This document shows, one piece after another, positions 1 through 9,419 of a stretch of DNA of 64,000 nucleotides; positions within the stretch are counted from its first letter, which is position 1, and the number at the start of each line of letters is the position of its first letter. The DNA comes from Henricia sp. BOLD:AAB3569 (lineage: Eukaryota; Echinodermata; Asteroidea; Spinulosida; Echinasteridae). The DNA lies in contig JBBELK010000564.1 in NCBI GenBank assembly GCA_037783545.1, positions 434,001 to 498,000 of the forward strand, read 5' to 3'. The notes under the pieces were generated by a model. It ran no database searches. It had not been told where the DNA came from and worked only from the letters and a program-made list of their open reading frames with translations. Made by a program: the position numbers and the translations under genes.

Positions 1-322
1 TCGATCTTCTGTTTACGAGACAGACGCCTTTCCACTAGGCCACCGCGCCCCACACGAACGTTTTTACCCACCTGGAGCTGGTCTGGTTGAGAAGATGGCA
101 CCATTCTATTGAGTGCATTCTTGAGGTACATTGTCCACCTGTGACTGTGACAACAGGCAATCTACTCGGACAAAGACTTTTCTCTGCAAGCTGTCCGATT
201 TTTCTTAGTCAAATGGCTGGATTTATCAGTCACAAATTTGACTAAATTTGGATGGGATGGCTTTCTAAAAAAGAACCGCAACCTCACCTGTCTTGCAGCC
301 AAAGCATGAATAAAGTAACTCA

Positions 323-395
323 AGGCACGAGAGGGATTCGAACATTCGATCTTCTGTTTACGAGACAGACGCCTCACCGCTAGGCCACCGCGCCC
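323..395 (-). tRNA. tRNA-Thr(CGT)-like gene, array copy 2
   Basis: Minus strand begins GGGCGCGGTGGCCTAG and ends in CGTGCCT, which pairs with the 5' end through seven positions allowing two G-U pairs. The anticodon arm is TCTGT-CTCGTAA-ACAGA, giving anticodon CGT (Thr). An A-box (TGGCCTAGCGG type) and a B-box (GTTCGAATCCC) are present. There are mismatches in the T stem. It may be a SINE head rather than a working tRNA gene. Confidence 0.55.
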
Positions 396-672
396 CTCAC
401 GAACGTTTTTACCCACCTGGAGCTGGTCTGGTTGAGAAGATGGCACCATTCTATTGGGTGCATTATTGATGTCATTGTCCAGCTGTGACTGTGACAAAAG
501 GGAATCTACTCAAAGACTTTTCTCTGCAAGCTGTCCGATTTTTCTCAGTCAAATGGCTGGATTTATCAGTCACAAATTTGACTGAATTTGGATGGGATGG
601 CTTCCTGAAAAAGGAACACATTCGAAGGTAACCTCACCTGTCTTGCAGCCAAAGCATGAATAAAGTAACCCA

Positions 673-745
673 AGGCACGAGAGGGATTCGAACACTCGAT
701 CTTCTGTTTACTAGACAGATGCCTTACCACTAGGCCACCGCGCCC
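673..745 (-). tRNA. tRNA-Thr(AGT)-like gene, array copy 3
   Basis: Same body as the neighbouring copies, but the anticodon loop reads CTAGTAA, giving AGT instead of CGT. Both are threonine anticodons. The acceptor stem GGGCGCG/CGTGCCT is intact, and A- and B-box sequences are intact. Confidence 0.55.
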
Positions 746-1023
746 TACACTCATTTTCGCACCCACATGAAGCTAGTCTGGTTGTGAGGATGGCACCATT
801 TAGTTGGGTGGATTATTGAAGTACATTGTCAAGCTGCGACTTCGACAAAAGGGAATCTACTTAAAGACTTTTCTCTGCAAGCTGTCCGATTTTTCTCAGT
901 CAAATGGCTGGATTTATCAGTCACAAATTTGACTGAATTTGGATGGGATGGCTTCCTGAAAAAGGAACGCAACCGAAGGTAACCTCACCTTTCCTGCAGC
1001 CAAAGGATGAATAAAGTAACCCA

Positions 1024-1096
1024 AGGCACGAGAGGGATTCGAACACTCGATCTTCTGTTTACGAGACAGACGCCTTACCACTAGGCCACCGCGACC
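1024..1096 (-). tRNA. tRNA-Thr(CGT)-like gene, array copy 4
   Basis: Same family, anticodon loop CTCGTAA (CGT, Thr). The 5' acceptor strand has an altered GGGTCGCG, so it is probably degenerate. The next unit (about 1473-1530) has lost the anticodon-loop region. Confidence 0.4.
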
Positions 1097-1779
1097 CACA
1101 CGAATGTTTTACCCACCTGGAGCTGGTCCGGTTGAGAAGATGGCACCATTCTTTTGGGTGAATTATTGAGGTACATTGTCCAGCTGTGACTGTGACAAAA
1201 GCGAATCTACCCAAAGACTTTTCTATTCTGGTTAAGAAGTTGGCAGCATTCTAATGGGTGCATTATTGAGGTACATTGTCAATAGCTGCGACTTCGACAA
1301 AAGGGAATCTAATCCAAGACTTTTCTCTGCAAGATGCCAGATTTTTCTCAGTCCATGGCTTGGCTGGATGTATCAGTCACAAATTTGACTGAATTTGGAT
1401 GGGATGGCTTCCTAAAAAAGAACCGCAAGCGAAGGTAACCTCACCTGTCCTGCAGCCAAAGCATGAAAAAAGTAACCCAAGGAACGAGAGGGATACGAGA
1501 CAGACGCCTTACAACGAGACCACCGCGCCCCACACGCACGGTCGCACCCAAAGCTGGTCTGGTTGTAAAGATGGCACCATTCAGTTGAGTGGATTATTGA
1601 AGTACATTGTCAAGCTGCGACTTCGACAAAAGGGAATCTACTCAAAGACTTTTCTCTGCAAGCTGTCCGATTTTTCTCAGTCAAATGGCTGGATTTATCA
1701 GTCACAAATTTGACTGAATTTGGATGGGATGGCTTCCTGAAAAAGGAACGCAACCGAAGGTAACCTCACCTCATGATGA

Positions 1780-3360
1780 CGGGAAATTTCTACACTAGAT
1801 TACACTCGTTCAGCTCTTAACTCTTTCTAATATGTGATCTTCTGAAGTATTAGGCCTAGTGCATCTATGTGGCTGAAATTTTAACAAGGGTGTTTTCTCG
1901 AAATAGGCTTTCAATTACCAGTGAAAATCACGCCGTTTTTAACAGTTTATACCAATTATGTATACTACCTTTAAATTGGTAATTACGTACGAAACATGTT
2001 TCTGCTTATGATCGCGAAACAGGAACCTGGTACAGGGCCAATTTCATAAAGCTGTTTAGCAGAAAATTTGCTTAATCCAAAATGTTTGCTTTATAAAAAT
2101 GGATAAATAGTCAAAATTGTAAGTCAAGTTGTGTTTTAGCAAGAATAGCAGATCACCAGTGAATTGCAATACACATTAGTTAAGATTTTGAACGGTAACC
2201 CGTTTTATAAAGCAAACAAATTTTGGATTAAGTTAAAAAAATTTGCTAAACAGCTTGATGAAATTGGCCCCTGGTCAAGTGTAACAACAATGTTACATCA
2301 ATAACTTATAAGGTTGAATTTTCTGGTATAGGCCTATAAAGGCCCTGTAACTTCAGGGCTGGGAACGTTTTTAGTCAGAAAAGAACCGTTCATTTGTGAA
2401 TGATTTGTTTGTATGGAAAACATCCCAAAGAATCAACCTTTATTGCGTTTGGACGTCCCATGGTCTTTCACAAAGACCACGTCCTTGCCCTATTGTGGCC
2501 GACTGCCACAGCAATCTCGCTGCACAAAACTGGTAGTACTGTAGTATAATCGCCAGTTTCAAGTATCAATTTCTAATGGATATTGTACAATTTTCGTGAC
2601 TAGCTTATGGCATCCAGAGCATTGCTTTTCCCTATCTTTTTTCTTCACACTGTGATTAGTTACAACTCAATATGAAGAACTCATTATTAAAGGCCCATAT
2701 CATTTCGAGATGAAACTTTTTGCGAAATTCACGAAGAAGAGCATGACATTAAACTTTGCGGATAAAAGTGCCTTTTAGAAATTTCAGACACTTCAGAAAA
2801 CCTTTAAAATGTAATCAATCATTTGTGTTGAATGAATGGTAAAAAAATATTTTGCAATCGACTTAGAAAAAGCACTTTCAGTAGGCAATTTCTCCCACGG
2901 GGAAAATAATCATGTGGTATATTTGTTACCATTTTTGTCAACTCTTCTGGTCGATTTTTTGTCTTGTCAACTCGTGAAGTAAAATTTGGGCCAATTGCAA
3001 ATGATGTATTGGGGCTTCTTTCTTGTATTACTCAATCAAAACAAAGCAAAACTATCCATTGAGTATCACTGATTTTCCATGCCTATTTTACTCAAAGAAG
3101 TTTATATCACCATGCAAGATTGGCTTTTTTGCCTCGAGGCGAAATTACATTTTTAAAAAAGGTGTAAATCATCTTGTAAAATCACAGTGCAATGTGATAC
3201 ATTTTTATGAAAGGTGCGTGTAACTGGTTACAGTCGCAACACAGCTGTCTCAGTTCGCGTGATATCGATACTTTATTAATAACTCGATAACTGAACCCAT
3301 GGAGGAAGAAAACACTTTTTCCTCCATGATAAACCAACATTGCCTCTCAAGGACCAATTT
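1780..3360. other. Non-coding stretch with one small inverted-repeat element
   Basis: No coding exon is seen between the tRNA-like array and the promoter of the EGF gene. It holds an inverted-repeat element at 2035-2271. At about 2700-3000 lies a dispersed AT-rich repeat with the words AATGAATGGTAAAAAA and CATGTGGTAT, whose relatives recur near 5690-5870 and 11430-11580. Confidence 0.6.
2035..2271. mobile_element. MITE-like inverted-repeat element
   Basis: Left end GGGCCAATTTCATAAAGCTG and right end matching its reverse complement (CAGCTTGATGAAATTGGCCC) enclose about 237 bp. Further in, TTTAGCAGAAAATTTGC on the left answers AAATTTGCTAAAC on the right. There is no coding capacity. A similar GGGCCCAATTTCATAAAACA end occurs near 29928. 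Confidence 0.7.
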
Positions 3361-3361
3361 G

Positions 3362-3369
3362 TATAAATA
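3362..3369 (+). promoter_or_regulatory. Possible TATA box of the EGF-domain gene
   Basis: TATAAATA lies about 180 bp upstream of the start codon at 3551, in otherwise non-repetitive sequence. The spacing would leave a 5' UTR of roughly 150 bases. There is no other evidence for the transcription start. Confidence 0.35.
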
Positions 3370-3550
3370 AACTTCTCGCATGACAACACAATAAATTACA
3401 ACAAGTATCGGATTGAATTGTTGGAATAAACTTTGTCATTAACTGCATTTTGTTCCAAATGTGGTTACATTATTTTGCGCGAATGCTGATACTTTTGGGG
3501 AGTTGTCCCAGGAGTAATTTGAGTAGGCTACTTGAATCAAATCTGACATA

Positions 3551-3668
3551 ATGCGGTCCGTGTGGACTTTGCTAGCGGTGTCAACCGTGCTTCTAGCGAG
3601 CGTGGCAGTGGACGGGAGCCGATCACGTCGTCAGAATTCAGGCACCACGAACTCGCCCGGATCAGGGG
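3551..3668 (+). CDS. EGF membrane protein, exon 1 (signal peptide)
   Basis: Starts [20 protein letters not shown], a clear hydrophobic signal sequence, followed by the basic SRSRR site and a Gly/Ser/Thr/Asn-rich stretch. The donor is G|GTAAGTG, phase 1. Confidence 0.88.
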
Positions 3669-6600
3669 GTAAGTGCGTTTCCCGTACAAGGTATCAGTTT
3701 CAACCACAAACATTTAAAGCAGGCATTGTGACATGTAAAACAGACGATATAGTACATCTGATGGTACTCCTTTACTTGTTTTATTAACTTTTGTTATGTC
3801 TTATAAGTTTTACAATATTTTGTTCTTTAGCCTTTGTTTTTGGTTTAGGGCGGGGGGGGGGGGGGGGGGGACAAAATAGCCAGTATCTGGTGTGTCCACC
3901 TGCTGCATCAATAACTGCGAGAGAATAACGGGAACTGGTCATTAATTTTTAGTCACCTTCATACTTACACTGAATACACTAAATAGACTGTATCGCCATC
4001 TTGTAGGGCAGTTTCTTTGTACTTTGAAGACATGTATGGTTGCACATTTTGTGCTTCCATTGTTGACCAATTTAAAGAAAGTTGCCCTACAAGATGGCAG
4101 CTATTCGATACAGTCTACAACCTTTTTGCGTGTTTCGCATGAATAGCGTCTGGTGCACTGACGTACTTCCTTTCACATGCACACTTAGTGTCCACTTGAC
4201 CAGACTTTTATGTGTTATGCTATGTGGTGCACACAGCATGTGTGAAGTACAGAATCAATACCGTGTTCACCGTATGAGAGAATTGCATAAAGTAACCAAA
4301 CTGTTGGTTGCCAGGCAATGGCGCGCACCTCTGTAGTACATGTATGTGACTTTCTAAATGCACCTCCATTTAAAAGCTATTACATGTATACAGTTGTTAT
4401 ACGCAAAGGGCTAGTTGTAACAGATGGGTTTTTAATTGTCGCTAGGCGGTCGGGTTGGCGTAGTGATTCTTTCCCCGCATTTCACCTCTGGCGTCCCGGT
4501 TCGATTCCGGGGCGTGTATGTGGATTGGGTTTGCAGTCCCTACTTGACCGCGTAGTTCCCACCGGAAATTTCTCTGGAGGTTTTCCTCCCACTTCTAAAT
4601 CTGCATCTCCTTCGTCATCTCAAGTTGATAGTTAAAGCTAAAACCTTATAGTTGATGGCATAAGGGCCTTGGTTGCCGAAGATGCCATAAAATTAACAAC
4701 AACAACAACAATTGTTGCTATTCATTTTTCTTTCTGCTGGTGTTCTCATATACCAAATACATGTACGTGTATAAAGTTTCTAATTTTACAATTAGCTCTT
4801 TGCGTGAAACATTTGCATAACGGCTGGCGCCCCGAATTATTCACTTTCAAATGAAGGTACAGTTTCAAAAGTCTCATACTACGCTGTTGTTGCTACGTGG
4901 TGCACGACGTTGCCATAAAACCAACAGTTTGGTTGCTTTATGCTATTCTCTCCCACGGTGAACAAGCCGTGATTTTGTACATCACACCTGCTGCGTGCAC
5001 CTGCCGTGTGGTGGAGTGGATACCAAGGAAGTACGTCGATCAGTGCACCAGACGCTATATATTCATGCGAATCACGCAGAGGCATGCAACGGCTGGGTTA
5101 CCTTTTGTGAAATCATTGTATTCGTATGTATATCGACGCAAACAATCCATGGCGTCATTGTGTCTCAGTCTGTTGATTTGGATTGAACAGAAACAGAGAC
5201 GGTTCACTTCTGCAATATGTCGCCATTAATTGGATGCGCCAACGGTGGTTCCTGCATTGAAGATGCCGATGGTGATTATTACTGCGAATGTGCATTGGGA
5301 TGGACTGGGGAAAACTGCACACAACGTACGTATCACTCTTTATACTACACATTTTTTGGCAAACTTTTACAAACGGCGTCATGTGATTAAAAGTAGAACA
5401 CACGATTGGTAAACTGTTAAAAGGGGCGATATTTCCACTCTTTATAAGAAGCAAGCCCGTGTTGATAAAACCGCTCTGTAGAAATTTCAGCCACAGTAAT
5501 ACTTCTAAAAACTTGAAAAATCCATGCATGGTTTTTGTGTTGAGTTAAAGGCACAGACTCGTCAGCAATGCGCGCGCGCCAAATTCGTGCCACGAAATAC
5601 GCAGCTCGATAGCAAAGGCATGGAGCTGCGTATTTCGTTGCACGAATTTAGCGGGCTCGCATTGCTGACGAGCCTGTGCCTTTAAATTGAATGGTAAAAA
5701 AGTATTTATTTTAGAAAACCTTCTTCAGTCGTTAATTTCTCACACAAAATACCACATTAGACTGATATAAAATCATGTGGTGTTTGGTACCATTGTTATT
5801 AACACTTTTAGTAAGGTTTTTTATGTCAACTTGTGAAAAACAAAATTGGGGTCACTGCAAAGTGATGTGTTCTACCTTTAAGAATGACGTGTATGAAAAA
5901 TAAACCGGCTCAGTACATCATCTAGGCCTACGTTCCGAGAAAACAATGAAAATACTGTCCATGCTTTCACAAAATTGTGCAAAGCTACCGTCTAACATAG
6001 GCTGGTTCCCTGGCTCCTGGCTATATCGCACGGGAAACGAACCCACGGTGGTCAGGGGCCTATCTTTGTTCACACGAGGACGCCTTGTAAGAATAATGTG
6101 TGCGCATATATTGTTATTTGTATTTATCGTTTTATTATATAAAAAAAAAGGTCGACTCAAATTTTTGTTCATTTTCCGTTGTCATCTTGTAGCGGTAGTG
6201 GCTGAACTGTGTGATGGTTTTTGCGAGAACGGAGGCTCATGCTACCTTGGGGAACACAATGTGCCAGCGTGTGACTGCCAGTTTGGCTGGCGGGGAGAGT
6301 ACTGCACCGAACCCGATAGCTTCCAACCCACAAGCACGTCACAGGGTAAGGGAAAAATAGTTCACCAAAATGCATTAGAAACTGTAAACATTCTCAGTAA
6401 ATGAACTTTCCAGCATATTGACAAATCTCAAATTAGCACTGGCAGCCTCGTTTCAGATGCTGAGCCATTGTAGGACATTGCATCACGCGTCTTTTCATTT
6501 GCAAATTTTATTACAAAAGAATGCACCGAAACCCTCCGTTTTTGATGGCAATTTGAAATTCCTGCGAGACGCTACAAAATCTTACCCGTATTGTATCTTT

Positions 6601-6752
6601 AAAAATCGTAACGAATCGTAAGAAAATATCGGCAATTGCCGCTTGGATGAGTTTGCACAAAAGCAGAACTGCATTGAGAAGGTTGTTGGAGCAAAACTCT
6701 TTCTATACTATTTTCATTCCCATAATGCACCTATCAGTTGTTTCCTCACCCC

Positions 6753-6789
<37 letters not shown>

Positions 6790-6924
6790 GGGTGCAAAAC
6801 CTGCGCGTCTGTAGACAAATACACAGAAAATTGTATTTCAAATGGTCAAATGCCCCACACTGGGGACACTGGGGCATGAAAAACGTGACCAAACCCACAC
6901 CTAGGGGGTCACGGGTGGGCAGCG

Positions 6925-6956
<32 letters not shown>

Positions 6957-9394
6957 GGGGGGGAGGGAGGGGGGGGGGGGGGGGGGAGGGTGGGGAAACA
7001 ACGGAAATCGAACTGTGCAATGTAACACATTATGTCCGCAGCAAACGGGCTGTACATGTAGGCATATGTGCAATTAGGTTTTCTATTTAGTGCGCAAATC
7101 ACCTGCAGTCGTCAATGGCTCAAGACTAATTGTGTAATGCAAACAGTACACAAATTTCCCGATGACTTTAGCATTTTGTTATCATTTAAAAAGACAAATG
7201 TAGCGAAGTGTAGCTGCAATCTTCCACCATCGAGGTGTTATGCGGTTACTAACGATATTGTCAGAAAAAACTCCAGATAACTATATTGTTAACTCAGGAA
7301 AAACGGCTGTTCTGTCGAGTTTACTCAAAAGGCGATAATTTTAGACCAAACATGATCCTATTTTTTAACTGATCTAATAAACGACGACTTGTAGTTAAGT
7401 CTATATTCCACTGAAATATAAATATTCAAAAATGAACCACAAATTGACGATGTCATTAGATTAAATAACTTACGTGACCAATCAAAAAAGGCTACTACAG
7501 GCGTGAAGGAAATTTAAATGGCTCTACTTAATACGCCTGGCGGCCTGGCAAGGAGAATATTGCTCCGTGACTGGATTTACTCTTTAGCCATTGGTTGCTT
7601 TCAAGGCCCCGTTCCATTTAATAGAATAAAACTATTTCTTTCAATTCACTTAGCACTAAAATTGTTGCTACATTTCCTTGAATTGCGAGGTTAATACTGC
7701 AGAAAGAAGAAAGGGCTTCATTTTGCCATTGTGCGGACGTGGACTTGAGTTAATCGAAAATATGTGTTTTATTTTATTATTAGTTACAATTTTCCTCGTA
7801 TTTTGTTCAGGTGCCGGCTCGTCTACGACTGCGCCAAGTAACGATAACATTCCATCTGGTGTACAAGTCGGTATGTTTCAATATTTTCAATGTACAGCAA
7901 AAACACAAAAAAACAAACAATAAAAGCAAAATAAAAAAAAAACCGGAAAAAAAACAAAATTGAAGACAGACAAGAACAAGCAATATACATAATGACGCCA
8001 GTTGCAAAAAGCGTCATAATTTAGATTAGAATTAAAATCCAAGATCAGCTTTGTTTTTTTCTTTCTTCATCCAGGAGCTATAGTGGGCCTGGTGTTCGGC
8101 ATTATCGTCCTCTTCGTGGTAATTTTCGGCATCGCTTGCATTGCGGCGAAAGTAAGGTAAGATATGCGTTAGTGCGAGCCAAACTATAAACACAAGAATG
8201 TTTTGAATTTCGAGGAATCAAATAATGCCCGAGATCCCATGTACAAAACCTATGAGACAATTAAGAGAAGGTGTAATTTTCTCCCAAGTAACTAGAGGGG
8301 AGGAGTAGGGTTTGCCCGGCGGATTTTTACATCAGCTTGTTGCGGACAGGCGGACACAAAAATTGCATTACATTTATCTTTGGTGTCAGGGCGGAGGGCG
8401 GGGGGCGGGGGAGGCGTTTGACCGCACCCGTCCGGATCTGCGCCTGTCAGTATAAACAAACACCGATACAAGTAATGAAAATATAATGTATACTGTGAAA
8501 CATTACTGCATTGTTGGCGGAAGAGTACGGCCCTTCGAAAACCTCTATAAAGAATCCATTTGTACTTTCTTAGGCGTTTTAGACAAAACAGACAATGAGT
8601 TGGAGTCTCATCTGTCGTATGCCTTTATCTCACACTAAACGACAAAAGCTCGTTAAAGGCAGAGCTAGGCTCGTCAGCAATGCGCGTGCGCCAAATTCGT
8701 GCCACGAAATACGCAACTCCATGCCTTTGCTATGGAGCTGCGTACTTCGTGATACGAATTTGGCGCGCGCGCATTGCTGACGAGCCTTTGCCTTTAAACA
8801 CATTTCTTTTTCATGTGCAGCAAACTTCGCCGTGCACCTCACGAGCACGATCCAGCTATATCACCAGCGTCTCCTTCCGTAATCTACGATCCTAACGTCC
8901 ATGACAATTTCAACGGTTCAGTCTACGCCGGAGTACCCCCGGATCCTAAGCACGGCAACGTGTACCCGAACGACATACCGCGCCGCTACACATCGCCCCC
9001 AATCCAGCAACACTCACGGGGATTCACGGAGCCCGGTAACGAAGCCTACGACTATACGTACCGGTCAGGGCCGACTAGAACGCCCTCGAGGAAGATAAGC
9101 ACGGCTGAGTCAGACCACGAGTACACCTACATTGATCCCAGGGCCTCGGATGTCTCTCCCAGGCTTCCGCCAGCGCTTCCAGAAAACCGCCCGCCTCCAC
9201 CATACACAAGGGCGCCCTCTCACGCCCCGGCTTACTCCAGGGACCCCTCTAGAGCGCCCTCCAGAGTCTCCGAACACACCTACCTAGAACCGGCAGAGTA
9301 CCTGCAACCACGTACACTGACTAGCTCTGCCTACGAAGGGCGCCAACCTCCATCTGGAAACTCCCGGGCTTCGAATTATTCTTCAAGAAAATAA
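3551..9394 (+). CDS. Two-EGF single-pass membrane protein with tyrosine-rich tail (6 exons)
   Basis: Exons 3551-3668, 5191-5325, 6193-6345, 7811-7870, 8075-8156 and 8821-9394 join to 373 codons plus a stop, with consistent phases (four phase-1 introns, then one phase 2) and GT-AG sites throughout. Residues 1-20 are a signal peptide, and R24-S-R-R27 is a furin-like site. EGF1 spans C47-C82 and EGF2 C91-C122. A Ser/Thr/Pro-rich stalk follows to about 156. The membrane helix is 157-180. The 190-residue tail has 15 tyrosines, including YxxP at Y239, Y286, Y337 and Y343 (a CRK-type SH2 motif) and PPPY at 308-311 (a WW-domain ligand). The likely role is a cell-surface adhesion or signalling receptor, or the precursor of a shed EGF ligand. 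I do not recognise it as a named gene. The start has a good context (ATA before ATG). Confidence 0.88.
3842..3871. repeat. Poly-G run
   Basis: An uninterrupted run of about 20 or more G in the first intron of the EGF gene. Confidence 0.9.
3984..4117. mobile_element. Inverted-repeat element, TAGACTGTATCG family
   Basis: TAGACTGTATCGCCATCTTG at the left answers CAGCTATTCGATACAGTCTA at the right, and the arms continue into the palindromic TTGTAGGGCA/TGCCCTACAA. Relatives lie at 50777-50936 and as a short perfect hairpin at about 19728-19784. Confidence 0.7.
4448..4712 (+). mobile_element. tRNA-derived SINE with AAC tail
   Basis: The head contains an A-box-like TTGGCGTAGTGATT and a B-box GGTTCGATTCC spaced as in a tRNA. 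A roughly 180-bp body with TTTTCCTCCCACTTC follows, and it ends in (AAC)n. It sits in intron 1 of the EGF gene, same strand. Confidence 0.75.
5191..5325 (+). CDS. EGF membrane protein, exon 2 (EGF domain 1)
   Basis: Acceptor GATTGAACAG, donor C|GTACGT, phase 1 at both ends. It encodes one EGF module with the spacing C-x7-C-x5-C-x9-C-x-C-x8-C, including the typical CANGGSC and GWTGENC segments. A symmetric 1-1 exon carrying exactly one EGF domain is the usual shuffling unit. Confidence 0.9.
5545..5685. mobile_element. TTAA-flanked foldback MITE, copy 1
   Basis: TTAA+AGGCACAGACTCGTCA at the left and TGACGAGCCTGTGCCT+TTAA at the right. The whole 141-bp element folds back on itself around the central words CAGCTCGATAGC and GCATGGAGCTGCG. 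TTAA at both borders suggests piggyBac-type insertion. Confidence 0.8.
6193..6345 (+). CDS. EGF membrane protein, exon 3 (EGF domain 2)
   Basis: Acceptor GTCATCTTGTAG, donor G|GTAAGG, phase 1-1. It encodes C-x3-C-x5-C-x9-C-x-C-x8-C with CENGGSC and GWRGEYC, then the start of a Pro/Ser/Thr stalk. The first inter-cysteine gap is short for an EGF domain. Confidence 0.9.
6757..7000. repeat. Poly-C and poly-G tracts
   Basis: A C run at 6757-6787 and, after about 140 bp, a G-rich tract at 6926-6986 with rare A. Both are in intron 3 of the EGF gene. The proline- or glycine-only reading frames here are compositional artefacts. Confidence 0.9.
7811..7870 (+). CDS. EGF membrane protein, exon 4 (stalk)
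   Basis: A 60-bp exon between TTTTGTTCAG and GTATGTTT, phase 1-1. It encodes a Ser/Thr/Ala/Pro-rich juxtamembrane stalk of 19 whole codons with no cysteine. Confidence 0.8.
8075..8156 (+). CDS. EGF membrane protein, exon 5 (transmembrane helix)
   Basis: Acceptor TTCATCCAG, donor AG|GTAAGA, phase 1 in and phase 2 out. It encodes an uninterrupted hydrophobic helix beginning [20 protein letters not shown] and ending before a Lys, which fits a type I stop-transfer. Confidence 0.9.
8653..8797. mobile_element. TTAA-flanked foldback MITE, copy 2
   Basis: Same family as 5545-5685: TTAAAGGCAGAGCTAGGCTC at the left, GACGAGCCTTTGCCTTTAA at the right, long inverted arms containing CAAATTCGTGCCACGAAATA and its complement. 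It is placed in the last intron of the EGF gene, 23 bp before the acceptor. Confidence 0.8.
8821..9394 (+). CDS. EGF membrane protein, exon 6 (cytoplasmic tail)
   Basis: Acceptor CATGTGCAG, then 191 codons to TAA. The tail is rich in Pro, Ser, Arg and Tyr, with repeated RAPS/RTPS/RDPS words and the tyrosine motifs YDPN, YAGV, YPND, YTSP, YIDP, YLEP, YLQP and YEGR plus PPPY. Its higher GC content than the flanks is typical of coding sequence. The foldback element at 8653-8797 ends only 23 bp before this exon. Confidence 0.9.
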
Positions 9395-9410
9395 GCCTTT
9401 TTTAAAAGAA

Positions 9411-9416
9411 AATAAA
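9411..9416 (+). terminator. Polyadenylation signal of the EGF-domain gene
   Basis: AATAAA begins 17 bp after the stop codon. It is close for a 3' UTR, but it is the first canonical hexamer on this strand. Confidence 0.5.
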
Positions 9417-9419
9417 CTG

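Larger units (their letters stand above)
1..1770 (-). repeat. Tandem array of ~350-bp units, each with a tRNA-Thr-like gene
   Basis: About five successive units run from the window edge to about 1770, spaced roughly 345-351 bp. Read on the minus strand, each unit starts with a tRNA-like body and continues through a shared block, including a stretch complementary to ATGGCTGGATTTATCAG and TGGATGGGATGGCTTCCT on the plus strand. Three tRNA bodies are nearly complete (323-395, 673-745, 1024-1096), one is cut by the window edge (1-51) and one is deleted inside (about 1473-1530). No run of four or more T directly follows the tRNA ends. The nearest T-run on the minus strand is in the AAAAAGGAAC/GTTCCTTTTT segment about 60-90 bp on. 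This could be a real tRNA cluster or a tandemly amplified tRNA-derived SINE. Confidence 0.75.

Noticed and set aside
4318-4635. 105-codon ORF
   Set aside because: Runs through a tRNA-derived SINE; no coding signature.
5946-6404. 152-codon ORF including EGF domain 2
   Set aside because: Only the part after the acceptor at 6192 is coding; the upstream half is intron.
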